From: Allobosea sp. LC85
GTDB lineage: Bacteria > Pseudomonadota > Alphaproteobacteria > Rhizobiales > Beijerinckiaceae
Length of the DNA: 64,000 bases
Assembly: GCF_000735605.1 (NCBI RefSeq)
Contig: NZ_JPKG01000061.1
Span: forward strand, 62,001 to 126,000
Direction: 5' to 3'
In this document: in pieces, positions 1-9,128 of the stretch
Position numbering within the stretch: position 1 is the first letter of the stretch
Layout: each line of letters begins with the position of its first letter
Program-made: the position numbers and the translations under genes
Notes under the pieces: model-generated
What the model was told of the DNA's origin: nothing
The model's database searches: none
Seen by the model: the letters and a program-made list of their open reading frames with translations, nothing else

Positions 1-587
1 AAGCCGCGACGCGGGTGCGAGATCGCTCCGCGGCCGCGCATCTCGCGAAGGGTCTCGTCGTCGTCCCGGATTTCCTCGGCAACCGCTCGCCGCATGCCGA
101 TCCGCAGGCCCGGGCCCTGATCGCAGGCCTCGGCATGGAGCGCGATCTCGACCATCTCGTTGCGCTCTATGTCGCCGGGCTGACAGGCATCGGCTACGGT
201 CTCCGGCAGATCATCGAGGCCAGCCGCGCCAAGGGGGCAACGATCGAAGCGATCGTGCTCAGCGGTGGCGCCGGCCACACTCCGCTGATCCAGCAATTGC
301 TCGCTGACTGTGCCAGGCTGCCCGTGCTCGTTCCAGAGGAGGTCGATCCCGTCCTTCTCGGCTCCGCGATGCTCGGCGCGACGGCGGCCGGAACCTTTCA
401 GGGCGTCGCGCAAGCCATGGTCGGGATGGCACCGGGTGCCAGCGTCTTCGCCCCGGTTGGCGGCGACATCTCCCGGCTGCACGACAGGCGCTTTGCCGCC
501 TTTGAAACGCTGCAGGCCGCCGCGCGCGCGACGCGCGACCTGCTGCAGGAGACGAAAGATCATGCGGTGTCGGAGGCTGTGACGTGA
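1..587 (+). CDS. FGGY-family carbohydrate kinase, C-terminal part (probable D-ribulokinase)
   Basis: This is the 3' end of a gene that begins outside the window; the frame is open from base 3 and gives about 194 residues. The sequence matches the C-terminal half of FGGY sugar kinases, with the conserved [16 protein letters not shown] stretch that forms part of the ATP-binding lobe and the later [12 protein letters not shown] segment. Such kinases phosphorylate pentuloses or polyols in the cytoplasm. Its stop overlaps the GTG start of the SDR gene in a GTGA junction, so the two are translationally coupled. A pentulose kinase paired with a ribitol-type dehydrogenase suggests ribitol to D-ribulose to D-ribulose 5-phosphate. 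The substrate is inferred from this pairing. Confidence 0.85.
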   Translation, partial: AATRVRDRSAAAHLAKGLVVVPDFLGNRSPHADPQARALIAGLGMERDLDHLVALYVAGLTGIGYGLRQIIEASRAKGATIEAIVLSGGAGHTPLIQQLLADCARLPVLVPEEVDPVLLGSAMLGATAAGTFQGVAQAMVGMAPGASVFAPVGGDISRLHDRRFAAFETLQAAARATRDLLQETKDHAVSEAVT

Positions 588-1312
588 CTCAGGAACTGGC
601 CGGAAAAGTCGCCGCGATCACCGGCGCCGCATCGGGGATCGGATTGGCCTGCGCTAAACGGCTGCTCGCGGCCGGCGCGCGCGTCGTTCTCGTCGATCGC
701 GACCGCGAAGCACTGGCCCGTGTCACCGAGCCCCTCGGCCCGGAGGCGATACCGCTCGTCGTCGACTTGGCCGATGCGGCCTCCGTCACCGGCATGATGC
801 CGCAGATCCTCGAGCGGGCCGGAGAACTCGACATCTTCCACGCCAATGCCGGGGCCTATGTCGGCGGACCCGTCAGCGACGGAGATCCCGACGCCTGGGA
901 TCGCATGCTGCATCTCAATATCAATGCCGTATTCCGCAGCATCCACGCGGTGCTCCCGCACATGATCGCGCGCAAGACGGGCGATATCATCGTTACCAGC
1001 TCGATCGCCGGCATTGTGCCAGTGGTGTGGGAGCCGATCTACACCGCCTCCAAACATGCGGTGCAGGCCTTCGTTCATACCCTGCGGCGCCAGGTCATTC
1101 CGCATGGGCTCCGTGTCGGTGCAGTCCTGCCGGGTCCGGTCGTGACCGCCCTCATCGCCGACTGGCCGCAGGAGAAGCTCGAGGCGGAGCGCGCCAGGGG
1201 TGGCCTGATCGAGGCCGAGGAGGTCGCCGAAGCCGTGCATTTCATGCTGACCCGGCCGCGGAACGTCACCATCCGGGATCTCGTGATCCTGCCCCAGAGC
1301 ACAGACCTTTAG
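584..1312 (+). CDS. SDR family oxidoreductase, probable ribitol 2-dehydrogenase
   Basis: A classical short-chain dehydrogenase/reductase of 242 residues. The nucleotide-binding TGAASGIG motif is at residues 13-20, HANAG at 86-90, the catalytic Ser at about 139-140, and the YTASK active site gives Tyr153 and Lys157. An Asp after the second beta strand (VDRD) suggests NAD rather than NADP. The GTG start overlaps the stop of the upstream pentulose kinase by four bases. That pairing makes a polyol dehydrogenase of the ribitol type the best guess. The SDR assignment is firm and the substrate is inferred. The stop codon lies at the edge of a palindromic intergenic repeat. Confidence 0.85.
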   Translation: MTQELAGKVAAITGAASGIGLACAKRLLAAGARVVLVDRDREALARVTEPLGPEAIPLVVDLADAASVTGMMPQILERAGELDIFHANAGAYVGGPVSDGDPDAWDRMLHLNINAVFRSIHAVLPHMIARKTGDIIVTSSIAGIVPVVWEPIYTASKHAVQAFVHTLRRQVIPHGLRVGAVLPGPVVTALIADWPQEKLEAERARGGLIEAEEVAEAVHFMLTRPRNVTIRDLVILPQSTDL

Positions 1313-1410
1313 ATCATCGGCCCGGATTTCGTATCCGGTCCGATGATCTACCCTTCTGTGTTTGCATCGGCCTTCCCGAAAACCGCAATCCACTTTTCGG
1401 GCCGATGCTT
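1312..1410. repeat. Mosaic palindromic intergenic repeat, copy A
   Basis: Two modules of a dispersed repeat lie end to end after the SDR gene. The first, 1312-1348, is an inverted repeat with 16-base arms of the type GATCATCGGCCCGGAT. The second, 1364-1408, is a hairpin flanked by GCATCGG and CCGATGC that contains CCGCAATCCACTTTTCGG. The same modules recur near 8967, 10438, 29679 and 53115 in either orientation. They resemble the RIME/REP-type elements of Rhizobiales in structure and in their position after genes. Confidence 0.85.
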
Positions 1411-1454
1411 TAGCCGGTTGCCTGATGAGCGAAGCACGACCTGGCTCCCCCTGT

Positions 1455-2627
1455 TCAGGGTGCTCGCACATGGCTGAGAACAAACAGGGCGAGCGCCGCG
1501 AAGGCACCGACGGTTGCGACCGCGGCTGACAGCAGGAGCGCGCCCGCTTCGCCGTAGCGCGTGATGGTGGCCGCGTAGGCGATCGGTGCCGTGGCCGATA
1601 GCAGGAAGCTCGGGGCCACGAGTTTCCCGACGAGGCGTCCATAGCTCGCCGGATCGAACAGAATGAGCGGCACGGTTCCCCGCGTGATCGTCAGCAAGCC
1701 GTTGCCGGCGCCATATATGAAGGCGAAGACAACTGCAGCCTGCCATGTGGACACCGCCAGGAATCCGGCAACGAAGCTGACGAGCAGGACGACGGTGGCA
1801 AAAAGGTTCAGAGCGATCGGATCGACGCGCGCGCCGAACAGCACCTCGCAGAAACGGGCGGCCGACTGGCCGATCCCACGGAAGCTGGCGGCCATGATTG
1901 CAGTCGTCGCGCTCAATCCCAGGCCGACCATCATCCCAATCATGTGCGCCGACATCCCCGAGTTCAGGAAGTTCGCCAGCGTCACGATCAATGCAAACAG
2001 ACCTGCCGCCCAAACCTTCTGACGAGCGGTTTCCACGCGGCCCGTGCTGGACCGGGAGGAAGACGTGATCGGCCTCGCAGCGACGGGCAATGTGATCAGC
2101 AGCGGGATCGCCAGCAGAGACAGGGCCGCGTAGGCGAACACGGCTCCCCGCCAACCCAGGGTTTCCGCAAGAGCGCTGCCGATCGGCCAGAAGACCGTGG
2201 AGGCCAGGCCTCCCAGGAGCGTGATCTGGGACATCGGGCGGCGTGCGTCATGGCCCAGCAGGCGCGCCAGGGTGGCAAAGGCGGCGTCGTAAAGCGACAT
2301 GCGCATGCCCAGACCGAGCATGATCCAGGCCGTGAAGTAGAGCGCGAGATTGCCACCCAGCGCGAGCAGGAGGCAGCCCAGGGCATTGAGCCAGGCTCCC
2401 CCGATCATGACGGGGCGCCCTCCCCTTCGATCGATCAATGCGCCGACCGGCGCAGAGCTCAGTCCCATGACCAGGAGGGCAAGGGAATACCCTCCGTAGA
2501 CGGCCTCCCGCGACCAGCCCGTGTCCTCGATGATCAGGTTGCCGAACGCGCCGATCAGGTAATACGTCACCCCCCACGAGATGAGCTGCGTGAGGCCAAG
2601 ATTGAAGACCGTCCAGGGACGCATCAT
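1455..2627 (-). CDS. MFS transporter
   Basis: A protein of 390 residues with about twelve hydrophobic helices, typical of the major facilitator superfamily. The signature loop between helices 2 and 3 is visible as DRRGGRP at about residues 66-72. The chosen ATG (2625-2627) overlaps the TGA stop of the upstream acetyltransferase gene in an ATGA junction. An in-frame start 84 bases further upstream would lie inside that gene. The two genes form an operon divergent from a LysR gene. Pairing with a phosphinothricin-type acetyltransferase fits export or detoxification of a small amine or amino-acid analogue. The substrate cannot be read from the sequence. Confidence 0.85.
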   Translation of the reverse strand: MMRPWTVFNLGLTQLISWGVTYYLIGAFGNLIIEDTGWSREAVYGGYSLALLVMGLSSAPVGALIDRRGGRPVMIGGAWLNALGCLLLALGGNLALYFTAWIMLGLGMRMSLYDAAFATLARLLGHDARRPMSQITLLGGLASTVFWPIGSALAETLGWRGAVFAYAALSLLAIPLLITLPVAARPITSSSRSSTGRVETARQKVWAAGLFALIVTLANFLNSGMSAHMIGMMVGLGLSATTAIMAASFRGIGQSAARFCEVLFGARVDPIALNLFATVVLLVSFVAGFLAVSTWQAAVVFAFIYGAGNGLLTITRGTVPLILFDPASYGRLVGKLVAPSFLLSATAPIAYAATITRYGEAGALLLSAAVATVGAFAALALFVLSHVRAP

Positions 2628-3220
2628 GCCGAGGTCGATGGATACGCGCCATCTGGCGGCGTATCCGCACCGTCGCCCAACGACCTTTGCATCAGCACGG
2701 TGTCCAGCCATCCTCCGAACTTGAAGCCGATCGCCCGAAACGTACCGACCGGTTCGAAGCCGAGACGGGAGTGCAGGGCGATCGAGCCGCGGTTGTCGCT
2801 ATCGCCTATGACGGCCACCATTTGACGCCAGGGACCCATCTCGCAGTGGTCGATGAGGGCGGCCAGGAGCCGGCTCCCGATGCCACGCCCTGCCATTCCC
2901 GGCGCGACATAGACGGAATCCTCCACCGTGTATCGATAGGCCGGCCGCGGCCGGTAGCACGTCGCATAGCAGTAGCCGACGACCGTCGCGTCGATGTCCG
3001 CCACCAGGAAGGGAAGGCCGAGGTCCAGGACAGCGGCGCGCCTGGCCGTCAGTTCGTCAAGCGAAGGCGGAACGGTCTCGAAGCTGGCGAGCCCATGCAG
3101 AACATGGTGCGCATAGATCTCCCGGATGCTCTCAAGGTCACGCTCTTCCGCCGCGCGGATCGCGATGCTGGACGTCGGGACGGCCGATGGCTGCGATGGG
3201 CGCTCCGCCAGGCTGGGCAT
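2624..3220 (-). CDS. GNAT N-acetyltransferase, phosphinothricin/methionine sulfoximine type
   Basis: A cytoplasmic acetyltransferase of 198 residues in the GNAT fold. The opening IRAAEERDLESIREIYAHHV, the FETVPP stretch, a VEDSVYVAP strand and the acetyl-CoA loop RGIGSRL (about residues 112-118) match the Pat/Bar/YncA group, which acetylates phosphinothricin or methionine sulfoximine using acetyl-CoA. The start at 3220 is preferred because a GAAGAG Shine-Dalgarno sequence lies eight bases upstream. A longer form starting at 3274 has no such site. It is followed by a coupled MFS gene and is divergent from a LysR gene, which probably regulates both. Confidence 0.85.
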   Translation of the reverse strand: MPSLAERPSQPSAVPTSSIAIRAAEERDLESIREIYAHHVLHGLASFETVPPSLDELTARRAAVLDLGLPFLVADIDATVVGYCYATCYRPRPAYRYTVEDSVYVAPGMAGRGIGSRLLAALIDHCEMGPWRQMVAVIGDSDNRGSIALHSRLGFEPVGTFRAIGFKFGGWLDTVLMQRSLGDGADTPPDGAYPSTSA

Positions 3221-3284
3221 GTTTCGCTCTTCGAAAATTGGCTCTGGGTCCCTCGCTACGCCTCCCAAGGGCATTAAGGAAGAT

Positions 3285-3313
3285 TTGCCTTGTTATACCG
3301 AGCATGAGATATT
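3285..3313 (+). promoter_or_regulatory. Possible promoter of the LysR gene
   Basis: TTGCCT at 3285-3290 and GATATT at 3308-3313 are separated by 17 bases and resemble -35 and -10 boxes, each matching four of six consensus bases. The GTG start of the LysR gene lies only seven bases after the -10 box, so a transcript from here would have almost no leader. Confidence 0.3.
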
Positions 3314-3319
3314 CTTTGG

Positions 3320-4204
3320 GTGTCCAATCTCAGTCTCGATCAGCTGCAGGCCTTCGTCGACGTCGTGGAGCTGGGCAGCTTCACCGCAGCGGCCGAACGT
3401 CGAGGGCTCTCACAGCCCGCTGTCAGCCTGCAGTTGCGCCAGCTGGAGCGGCGTCTGGGAGTGACGCTGATCGAACGGATCGGCCGCAAATGCCAACCAA
3501 CTCCGGCGGGCGATGAACTCCTGGGCTATGCGCATCAGATCGACCGTCTGGTCGGCAGCGCGACCGAAGCCATGACACGGCATGGCAAGGGCGCGATGGG
3601 ACGTGTCAGGCTCGGGACAGGCGCGACGGCTTGCATCTATCTTCTGCCAGCGATGCTGAGGGAGCTCCGTCGGAAATTCCCCACGCTGGAGATCACGGTC
3701 ACCACCGGCAACACGGCCGATTTCCTCAAGGCAATCGAGGAGAACTCGATCGATGTCGGGCTTGTGACGTTGCCGGCGGCGGGCCGCATGCTGGAGGTGA
3801 CCCCGGTGCTCGATGACGAGTTCGTGCTCATCGCTCCGCAGGACATGCCGCTCCCCGCGAAGGTCGACCCGGCCTGGCTCGCCGGGCGCCCCGTGATTCT
3901 CTTCGAGCCCGGGGGAAGGACGCGCAGTATTGCCGATGCTTGGCTCTCTCAGGCGGGAGTGGCGCTCAGGCCGATCATGTCCCTGGGGAGTGTCGAGGCC
4001 ATCAAGGAGCTTGTCGGCGCAGGGTTGGGCTGTGCCGTCCTGCCAGGCATGGCAGTCGCGGGCCACCGAGCCCCATCAGGCGTCGCGGTCCGGAGCCTGA
4101 CCCCAAATCTCAAGCGGACCCTCGCGATCGTCGTCCGCCGCGACAAGAAGCTGCACAAAGGGCTCGTGGAAACGATCCGCGCGCTGGGCAATCTGTCGGT
4201 CTGA
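3320..4204 (+). CDS. LysR family transcriptional regulator
   Basis: A 294-residue LysR-type regulator. The N-terminal winged helix-turn-helix covers residues 4-62, with SFTAAAERRGLSQPAVSLQLRQLE as the DNA-binding core. It is followed by the effector-binding domain, which begins with VRLGTGATACIYLLPAMLRE. The start is a GTG without a convincing Shine-Dalgarno sequence. It is transcribed away from the acetyltransferase-MFS pair with 99 bases between them. This is the usual layout for a LysR protein controlling its divergent neighbours, probably in response to the compound they handle. Confidence 0.88.
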   Translation: MSNLSLDQLQAFVDVVELGSFTAAAERRGLSQPAVSLQLRQLERRLGVTLIERIGRKCQPTPAGDELLGYAHQIDRLVGSATEAMTRHGKGAMGRVRLGTGATACIYLLPAMLRELRRKFPTLEITVTTGNTADFLKAIEENSIDVGLVTLPAAGRMLEVTPVLDDEFVLIAPQDMPLPAKVDPAWLAGRPVILFEPGGRTRSIADAWLSQAGVALRPIMSLGSVEAIKELVGAGLGCAVLPGMAVAGHRAPSGVAVRSLTPNLKRTLAIVVRRDKKLHKGLVETIRALGNLSV

Positions 4205-4349
4205 ACGATCTCGCCAGGATCTCGTCGGAACATTTCGGGGCATTGCGAGGCAGCGGCAAGCGCGGCCGAGGGCCGCCAAGCGCTTACCGCCACACCGATG
4301 GGGAAATCGCTCCCCGACGCGGGCCGACGACCCCCATCTGGCCGCCTCG

Positions 4350-5280
4350 TCACCGGTGATACAAGGACGGGTGGGCCATTCCGAGGCGCGTGACGATGGC
4401 CGGCGCAAAGATCGAGATGGCCTTGGGGTGAACCTTGAAATGGGCCGGCGTCGCCGTGACGATCTCACCGTCGGTATTGATCGGCAGGGGCGTCTTCGTC
4501 TCGATGTCGAACTCCACGCATTTCGCGGTGCGAACCTCGCGCCACGCGCCATGCGTCCCCGATCGGAACGAGCGCAGCATCAGCGCCAGCTTCCAGAGGT
4601 TCTTCATCTCGAGGCTGTAGAGGTCGAGATGACCGTCATCGATCTCGGCGTTCTCCTCCACCACATTGCCGCCGCCATAGTGCCGCCCATTGCCAACCGC
4701 GATCTGATAGGTCTCGACGTCGATCGCCCGGCCCTTCTCGGTGATGGTCGCGCTGAACCGCGACGCCCGGGTCAGGACCTTCAGGGCGGCCAGCGCATAG
4801 CCCAGCCTGCCGAAACGCCTCTTCAGCACCGGGTCGAGGCTTTGCGCGAGCTCGCTGCTCAGTCCGATGCTCGCGACATTGAAGAATGCATGCCCATTGA
4901 CCGTACCGACATCGACCCGTCGTGTTTCACCCCGAGCGATCACATCGGCCGCTCCCAGCAGGTCCATTGGTATGTCGAGCGTTCGGGCGAGGTCGTTGGC
5001 CGTTCCCATCGGAATGATGCCCAGCGGCAAGCCGCTTTCCATCGCGGCGAGCGCTGCCGAGGACACCGAGCCATCGCCACCGCAAACGATGACGAGGTCC
5101 GCCCTGTGGCGCAGGCGCACGATGTCGCGCGCGATCTCGGGCAGGGCCTCGAACGTTTCAACGCTTACGGTGAGTCCGCCCCCCTTCCAGACGCTGGAGG
5201 AGAGGCGTGATCGACTCCTGGCCGCGCCGCGCCTTGGGATTGCGCAGCAGGAGGGCACGCTTCTGGATCGATTGGCTCAT
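4350..5280 (-). pseudogene. Diacylglycerol/lipid kinase family protein (YegS-like), frameshifted
   Basis: The gene encodes a DAGK-catalytic-domain lipid kinase of about 309 residues, but its frame is broken. The N-terminus MSQSIQKRALLLRNPKARRG starts at 5280 with the family's nucleotide-binding RNPKARRG motif. It runs out of frame at a run of six G on the minus strand (5179-5184). Reading five G instead of six joins it exactly to the rest, giving LEGGGLTVSVETFEAL. The second part has the CGGDGS and GTANDLAR motifs of YegS/DAGK enzymes and the C-terminal domain with DGHLDLYSL and NTDGE. The family phosphorylates lipids at the membrane with ATP. The extra base may be a sequencing error or a real mutation; everything else looks intact. 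Confidence 0.8.
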
Positions 5281-5548
5281 AGGCTCGCACTGGCGGGTGA
5301 TCGGGCAAGGCAAGTGGGGAAGCATCGGGCCGATTTCAACCGCAGGCCCCTGCCCCGTGCACGACCGGGGCTTGCCCTGATCGAACGGATCGGTTCCGCT
5401 CACCCCAGTATTGGAAACTGCCCTCATGCCCGAAAGCACTTGCAAACGGGCCTGAACCCGTTCGGCTGCCAGGCCCGACACGACGTCCGCTTCCGCCAAG
5501 CAGCACGTCTGCGCATGGTGGTAAGCGTCGCGCGATCGGGTGGCGGCC

Positions 5549-7279
5549 TCAGGCTGCTTCCGCTGGCGGCGGCTCGGTCGGTGTCGAATCCGGTCTCGTG
5601 CACAGCGCCAGCATGGCGCGCGCGATCTCCGCTTCACCCATGATCGTCAGCGTCGCACCGCATTTGGTCAGATGTTCGACCTCGGCATCCGAATGCGCGC
5701 GGGCGACGATCGGCAGCGTCGGGTTGTCGCGGCGGGCCTGCTCGCAAACCTGGCCCGCCTCGAAGCTTTGCGGAATCGCGACGAAGAGCCGCTTGGCTCG
5801 CGCGACACCCGCCGCCGAGAGCACTTCGGGATCGGCGGCATTGCCGACGATGATTTCGGCACCGTCGCGCCTGGCGGCCTCGATCGCATCGGACTGGTCC
5901 TCGATCACCAGCAGCTTCTCGCCATGCGCGAGCAGCCCGGCACCCAGCAACGAGCCGACACGGCCATAACCGACGACGATCATGTGCTCGGAAAGCGAGG
6001 TCGGCACGATATCCCGTTCGGGCTCCGGCGCCGGCTCGGGAACAGCCGCACTCTGCTTCGGTTTCGCCGGCTGCGTCTCCGCGCTGATTTTCTCGACGAT
6101 CGCGAACAGGACGGGGTTGAGCAGGATCGACAGGATCGCGCCGGCCAGAATGAGATCGCGCCCCTGTTCGGGCAGGATGGCAAGCGAGACGCCAAGCCCC
6201 GCCAGGATGAAGGAGAACTCGCCGATCTGCGCCAGACTGGCCGAGATCGTCAGCGCCACGGCATTCGAACGGCCGAAGGCCCGTACGATCAGCCAGGCGG
6301 CCACCGATTTGCCGACCAGGATGATCGCGAGCGTCGCGAGCAGCGGGCCCGGCGCGCGCAGCAGAATACCCGGATCAAACAACATGCCGACCGAGACGAA
6401 GAACAGCACCGCGAAGGCATCGCGCAGCGGCAGGGATTCCTCGGCGGCGCGCTGGCTGAGCGGTGACTCGCTCAAGATCATGCCCGCAAAGAAAGCCCCA
6501 AGCGCGAACGAGACGCCGAACAGGCTGGCCGCCAGGAAGGCGACACCGAGGGCGACAGCCAGCACTGCCAGCCGGAACAGCTCACGCGAGCCGGTATGGG
6601 CGACCCAGTGCAGGCACCAGGGAATGACGCGGCGCCCGACGATGAGCATGAAAGCGACGAAGGCGATGACCTTGGCGAGGGTCAGCCCGAGCACGCCCCA
6701 CAGCCCCAGATCGAACTGGGCCGCAAGCGGACCTGGAGCTCCCGGGCGCGCCCCGTTCAGCGCGTCGGCGACCGCCGGAAGCAGGACCAGCGCGAGGACC
6801 ATGGCGAGATCCTCGACGATCAGCCAGCCGACCGCGATCTTGCCCTTCTCGGTCTGGACGAGGCGGCGCTCCTGAAGCGCGCGCAGCAGTACGACCGTAC
6901 TTGCCACCGAAAGAGCAAGGCCGAAGACAACACCCGCAACCCATGTCCAGCCGAGCAGCAGACCGAGGCTGAGGCCGAGCAAAGTCGCGACGCCGATCTG
7001 AACGATGGCGCCGGGCACCGCGACCGCTTTGACGGAAAGCAGGTCCTTCAGCGAGAAATGCAGGCCGACGCCGAACATCAGCAGGATGACGCCGATTTCG
7101 GCCAGCTGATTGGCAAGCCCCTGATCCGCGACGAATCCCGGGGTGAACGGTCCGACCGCGACGCCCGCGAGCAGATAGCCGACAAGAGGAGGGAAGCGGA
7201 ATTTCTGGGCAAGCGCCCCGAAGACGAAAGCAAGGCCGAGGCCCGCGACAAGGATGGCGATCAGCGGGCCGTGATGCAT
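5549..7279 (-). CDS. Kef-type monovalent cation:proton antiporter (CPA2, YbaL-like)
   Basis: An inner-membrane protein of 576 residues. Residues 1 to about 390 form the CPA2 exchanger domain, with twelve or so helices and conserved stretches such as FPPLVGYLLAGVAVGP, and GVILLMFGVGLHFSLKDL. From residue 433 a cytoplasmic TrkA-N (RCK) domain begins with the Rossmann motif VVGYGRVGS, followed by a VIEDQSD strand end, and ends in a short proline-rich tail. This is the architecture of KefB/KefC/YbaL proteins, which move K+ or Na+ against H+ under nucleotide or thiol control. No KefF/KefG partner lies next to it. The 268 bases between it and the lipid kinase hold no gene I can identify. Confidence 0.9.
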   Translation of the reverse strand: MHHGPLIAILVAGLGLAFVFGALAQKFRFPPLVGYLLAGVAVGPFTPGFVADQGLANQLAEIGVILLMFGVGLHFSLKDLLSVKAVAVPGAIVQIGVATLLGLSLGLLLGWTWVAGVVFGLALSVASTVVLLRALQERRLVQTEKGKIAVGWLIVEDLAMVLALVLLPAVADALNGARPGAPGPLAAQFDLGLWGVLGLTLAKVIAFVAFMLIVGRRVIPWCLHWVAHTGSRELFRLAVLAVALGVAFLAASLFGVSFALGAFFAGMILSESPLSQRAAEESLPLRDAFAVLFFVSVGMLFDPGILLRAPGPLLATLAIILVGKSVAAWLIVRAFGRSNAVALTISASLAQIGEFSFILAGLGVSLAILPEQGRDLILAGAILSILLNPVLFAIVEKISAETQPAKPKQSAAVPEPAPEPERDIVPTSLSEHMIVVGYGRVGSLLGAGLLAHGEKLLVIEDQSDAIEAARRDGAEIIVGNAADPEVLSAAGVARAKRLFVAIPQSFEAGQVCEQARRDNPTLPIVARAHSDAEVEHLTKCGATLTIMGEAEIARAMLALCTRPDSTPTEPPPAEAA

Positions 7280-7500
7280 TGGTCTCCCGGAGCGGTGCGT
7301 GATGAAAAGGGGGTCCCCAGACCATGGCGGGCCGAAGGTAGAATTTCAACCGCCAGGCGCCCGCCCCCTCGCTTCGGAGAGCACTATTGGTGCCGATGGC
7401 GCCCGGCGAATTGTCGCAAGGCATCATCGCAGCAATCTGATGGTAAACCGGAACTTTACGAATGCGGGGGGCGCTACGGTAGCGTCCCTCACGCTTGCCG

Positions 7501-7821
7501 TCAGGAGCGTGGCTTCTCGAGCAGGACCTGCCCCTGCTTCTCGACCCCGAGCTTCAGCTTCTCGGCGAAGACCGCGAGCACCCATGGCAGCATCACCTCG
7601 ATGCGGACGAGGGTTTCCTCGACCTCGAGCTTGCCCCTGACGGTATAGCCGAGCGCGGCCACGCCGAACTGTACGGTATTCCCGTCCCAGCTCTCCTCGA
7701 CCAGCTGCATCTTCACCATGCCGAGCTTGTCGCGGATACGGTCGATGCCGCTGCGCAACCGCTCCCGGGCGGCCTCGCGCCCGAGGTCATGTGAAACGGT
7801 GATGCTGACAGGCTTGGCCAT
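7501..7821 (-). CDS. Polyhydroxyalkanoic acid system family protein
   Basis: A 106-residue protein matching the small family annotated as polyhydroxyalkanoic acid system protein (PHA granule region). It opens with KPVSITVSHDLGREAARERLRSGI, then a central DGNTVQFGVAALGYTVRGKLEVEETLVRIEV beta segment, and ends in a helix with LPWVLAVFAEKLK. The exact role in the family is unknown. The ATG at 7821 has GAAGAG four bases upstream, whereas a TTG 12 bases earlier would place the ribosome site inside the gene. It is a single gene with its own spacing. The 221 bases between it and the antiporter gene hold only the antiporter's presumed promoter. Confidence 0.75.
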   Translation of the reverse strand: MAKPVSITVSHDLGREAARERLRSGIDRIRDKLGMVKMQLVEESWDGNTVQFGVAALGYTVRGKLEVEETLVRIEVMLPWVLAVFAEKLKLGVEKQGQVLLEKPRS

Positions 7822-7901
7822 GGCGCTCTTCAATCAGGTCGACTGACTGTCATGTGATGAATCGCGGGCCCGATATCCAGAGGCGCACACGGCCATTCCG
7901 C

Positions 7902-8171
7902 TCAACGGGAGAAGGCGCTGGAGCACGGCGTGCGCGAAGCCTGGGTATGAGCGAGCCACCAATAATTGCGCTCGCTCAGCGCCCGGTGGCCGCGCATGGT
8001 GACACGCCACTGTCCGTCCGCCGGCTCCACGAGCCCCCGCTGCCGCAGCGACAGCAACACGGCATCGTCGAAGATGAAGTGCTTGGTCTCCTCGTCGAGG
8101 CTTTCGAGGGCAATCCATTCCGGGTCGGTCATGACGGGGTTGCACGGCATCTGAAGGTGCTGTGTTTCCAT
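7902..8171 (-). CDS. Hypothetical protein, possible winged-helix fold
   Basis: A small protein of 89 residues that I do not recognise. The start at 8171 is supported by AAGGAG with a six-base spacer; a longer reading to 8258 has no ribosome site. The middle segment, DDAVLLSLRQRGLVEP...GQWRVTMRGHRAL, looks like the helix-wing pattern of a winged-helix domain. There is no signal peptide or membrane helix. It stands alone between the PHA-system gene and a divergent membrane protein gene. The fold is a guess from the residue pattern. Confidence 0.6.
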   Translation of the reverse strand: METQHLQMPCNPVMTDPEWIALESLDEETKHFIFDDAVLLSLRQRGLVEPADGQWRVTMRGHRALSERNYWWLAHTQASRTPCSSAFSR

Positions 8172-8363
8172 GATCATCTCCTTAGTCGATCCAGATTGGA
8201 TGGTGACGACCTCGCATCCAATCTTGGCACCCTCGTGACCGGAACCCGGCCTCAACAAGCCTTAGCCGGCAGGCTCGGCACATTTCCGTGAGCGCGGACG
8301 GAACTCTGCCGCGGCAGCATCGTTCAGTTTGCACATCCGAAACGAGAGACTGGAGTGTCCGCG

Positions 8364-8966
8364 ATGGCGACCAACAATGCGTTTCCGCCCGACATGCCGA
8401 AGGATTGGGACGAGGCAGAGGATGAGACCAAGCGTGCCGGCCATACGATCCGCGCAAAGGCGGCCGATCTCGCCGGGACCGTGAAGGACGGCTATGACCG
8501 CGCCAGGGACGCCATCCGTGATGTCGATCCGGGCGAGGCAGGTCGTTACGCCCAGGAGAAAGGCGAAGTCGCCCTGCGCACGATCGAGCGCCATCCGGTC
8601 GTCGCCTTCGGCTTGGGCGCGCTCAGTGTCGGCTTGATCGCCTGGGCGAGCCTGCGGCCGGCACGGCCGCAATGGGAGCCCGATTACGGGCGCCTGCGCC
8701 GGCTCTTCTCCGATTATGGCGGAGACGACCTGATCAAAGCTGGGAAAGACTCGATGAAGGCAGGCGAAAACTGGCTGCAATCGTCAGGCAACATCGCGCA
8801 GGATTATGCCCGTGATGGCAGCCGCCTGCTGGCGAAACGGACGGAGAAGGAACCGCTTGCAGCGTTGCTCGGCATCGGCATCGCTATCTATGTGCTCGGC
8901 TCGCTGCTGACCTCGTCGAGTGAGCCCGCGCCGGCCCCGGCGCGACGCCGCAGCACGAAACGCTAG
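8364..8966 (+). CDS. Hypothetical two-helix membrane protein (DUF883/YqjD-like organisation)
   Basis: A 200-residue protein with an acidic, amphipathic N-terminal region (residues 10-75). Two hydrophobic segments follow, VVAFGLGALSVGLIAWASL in the middle and AALLGIGIAIYVLGSLL near the C-terminus, separated by a helical stretch that may form a coiled coil. The layout resembles ElaB/YqjD-type ribosome- or membrane-anchored stress proteins, but I see no clear homology. The ATG at 8364 follows GGAG with an eight-base spacer; a GTG at 8355 is an alternative. The stop codon is immediately followed by a palindromic repeat. Confidence 0.65.
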   Translation: MATNNAFPPDMPKDWDEAEDETKRAGHTIRAKAADLAGTVKDGYDRARDAIRDVDPGEAGRYAQEKGEVALRTIERHPVVAFGLGALSVGLIAWASLRPARPQWEPDYGRLRRLFSDYGGDDLIKAGKDSMKAGENWLQSSGNIAQDYARDGSRLLAKRTEKEPLAALLGIGIAIYVLGSLLTSSSEPAPAPARRRSTKR

Positions 8967-9038
8967 AGCATCGGCCCGAAAAGTGGATTGCGGTTTTCGG
9001 GATCATCGGACCGGATACGAGATCCGGTCCGATGATCT
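8967..9038. repeat. Mosaic palindromic intergenic repeat, copy B
   Basis: This copy carries the GCATCGGCCCGAAAAGTGG module, cut short after CGGTTTTCGG. It is fused directly to the GATCATCGGACCGGAT inverted repeat at 9001-9037, which has perfect 16-base arms around ACGAG. It begins right at the stop codon of the upstream membrane protein gene and could act as its terminator. Confidence 0.85.
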
Positions 9039-9091
9039 CATAGAGCGACCGGCCGCGATCTGCAGCTGATCAGCCAGTGCAAACTTCAAAC

Positions 9092-9118
9092 AAAAACCGG
9101 GAGGCCGAAGCCTCCCGG
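9092..9118 (-). terminator. Rho-independent terminator
   Basis: On the minus strand CCGGGAGGC, a TTCG loop and GCCTCCCGG form a nine-pair hairpin (9097-9118) followed directly by five T. It lies just after the lipoprotein gene that ends at 9129. Confidence 0.85.
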
Positions 9119-9128
9119 AAATGGCATG

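Noticed and set aside
560-1642. Long minus-strand frame across the SDR gene and repeat copy A
   Set aside because: It crosses a real gene and a repeat and has no recognisable domain.
5281-5548. Possible small RNA between the lipid kinase and the antiporter genes
   Set aside because: Several short GC stems can be drawn, but none gives a convincing tRNA, riboswitch or terminator shape.
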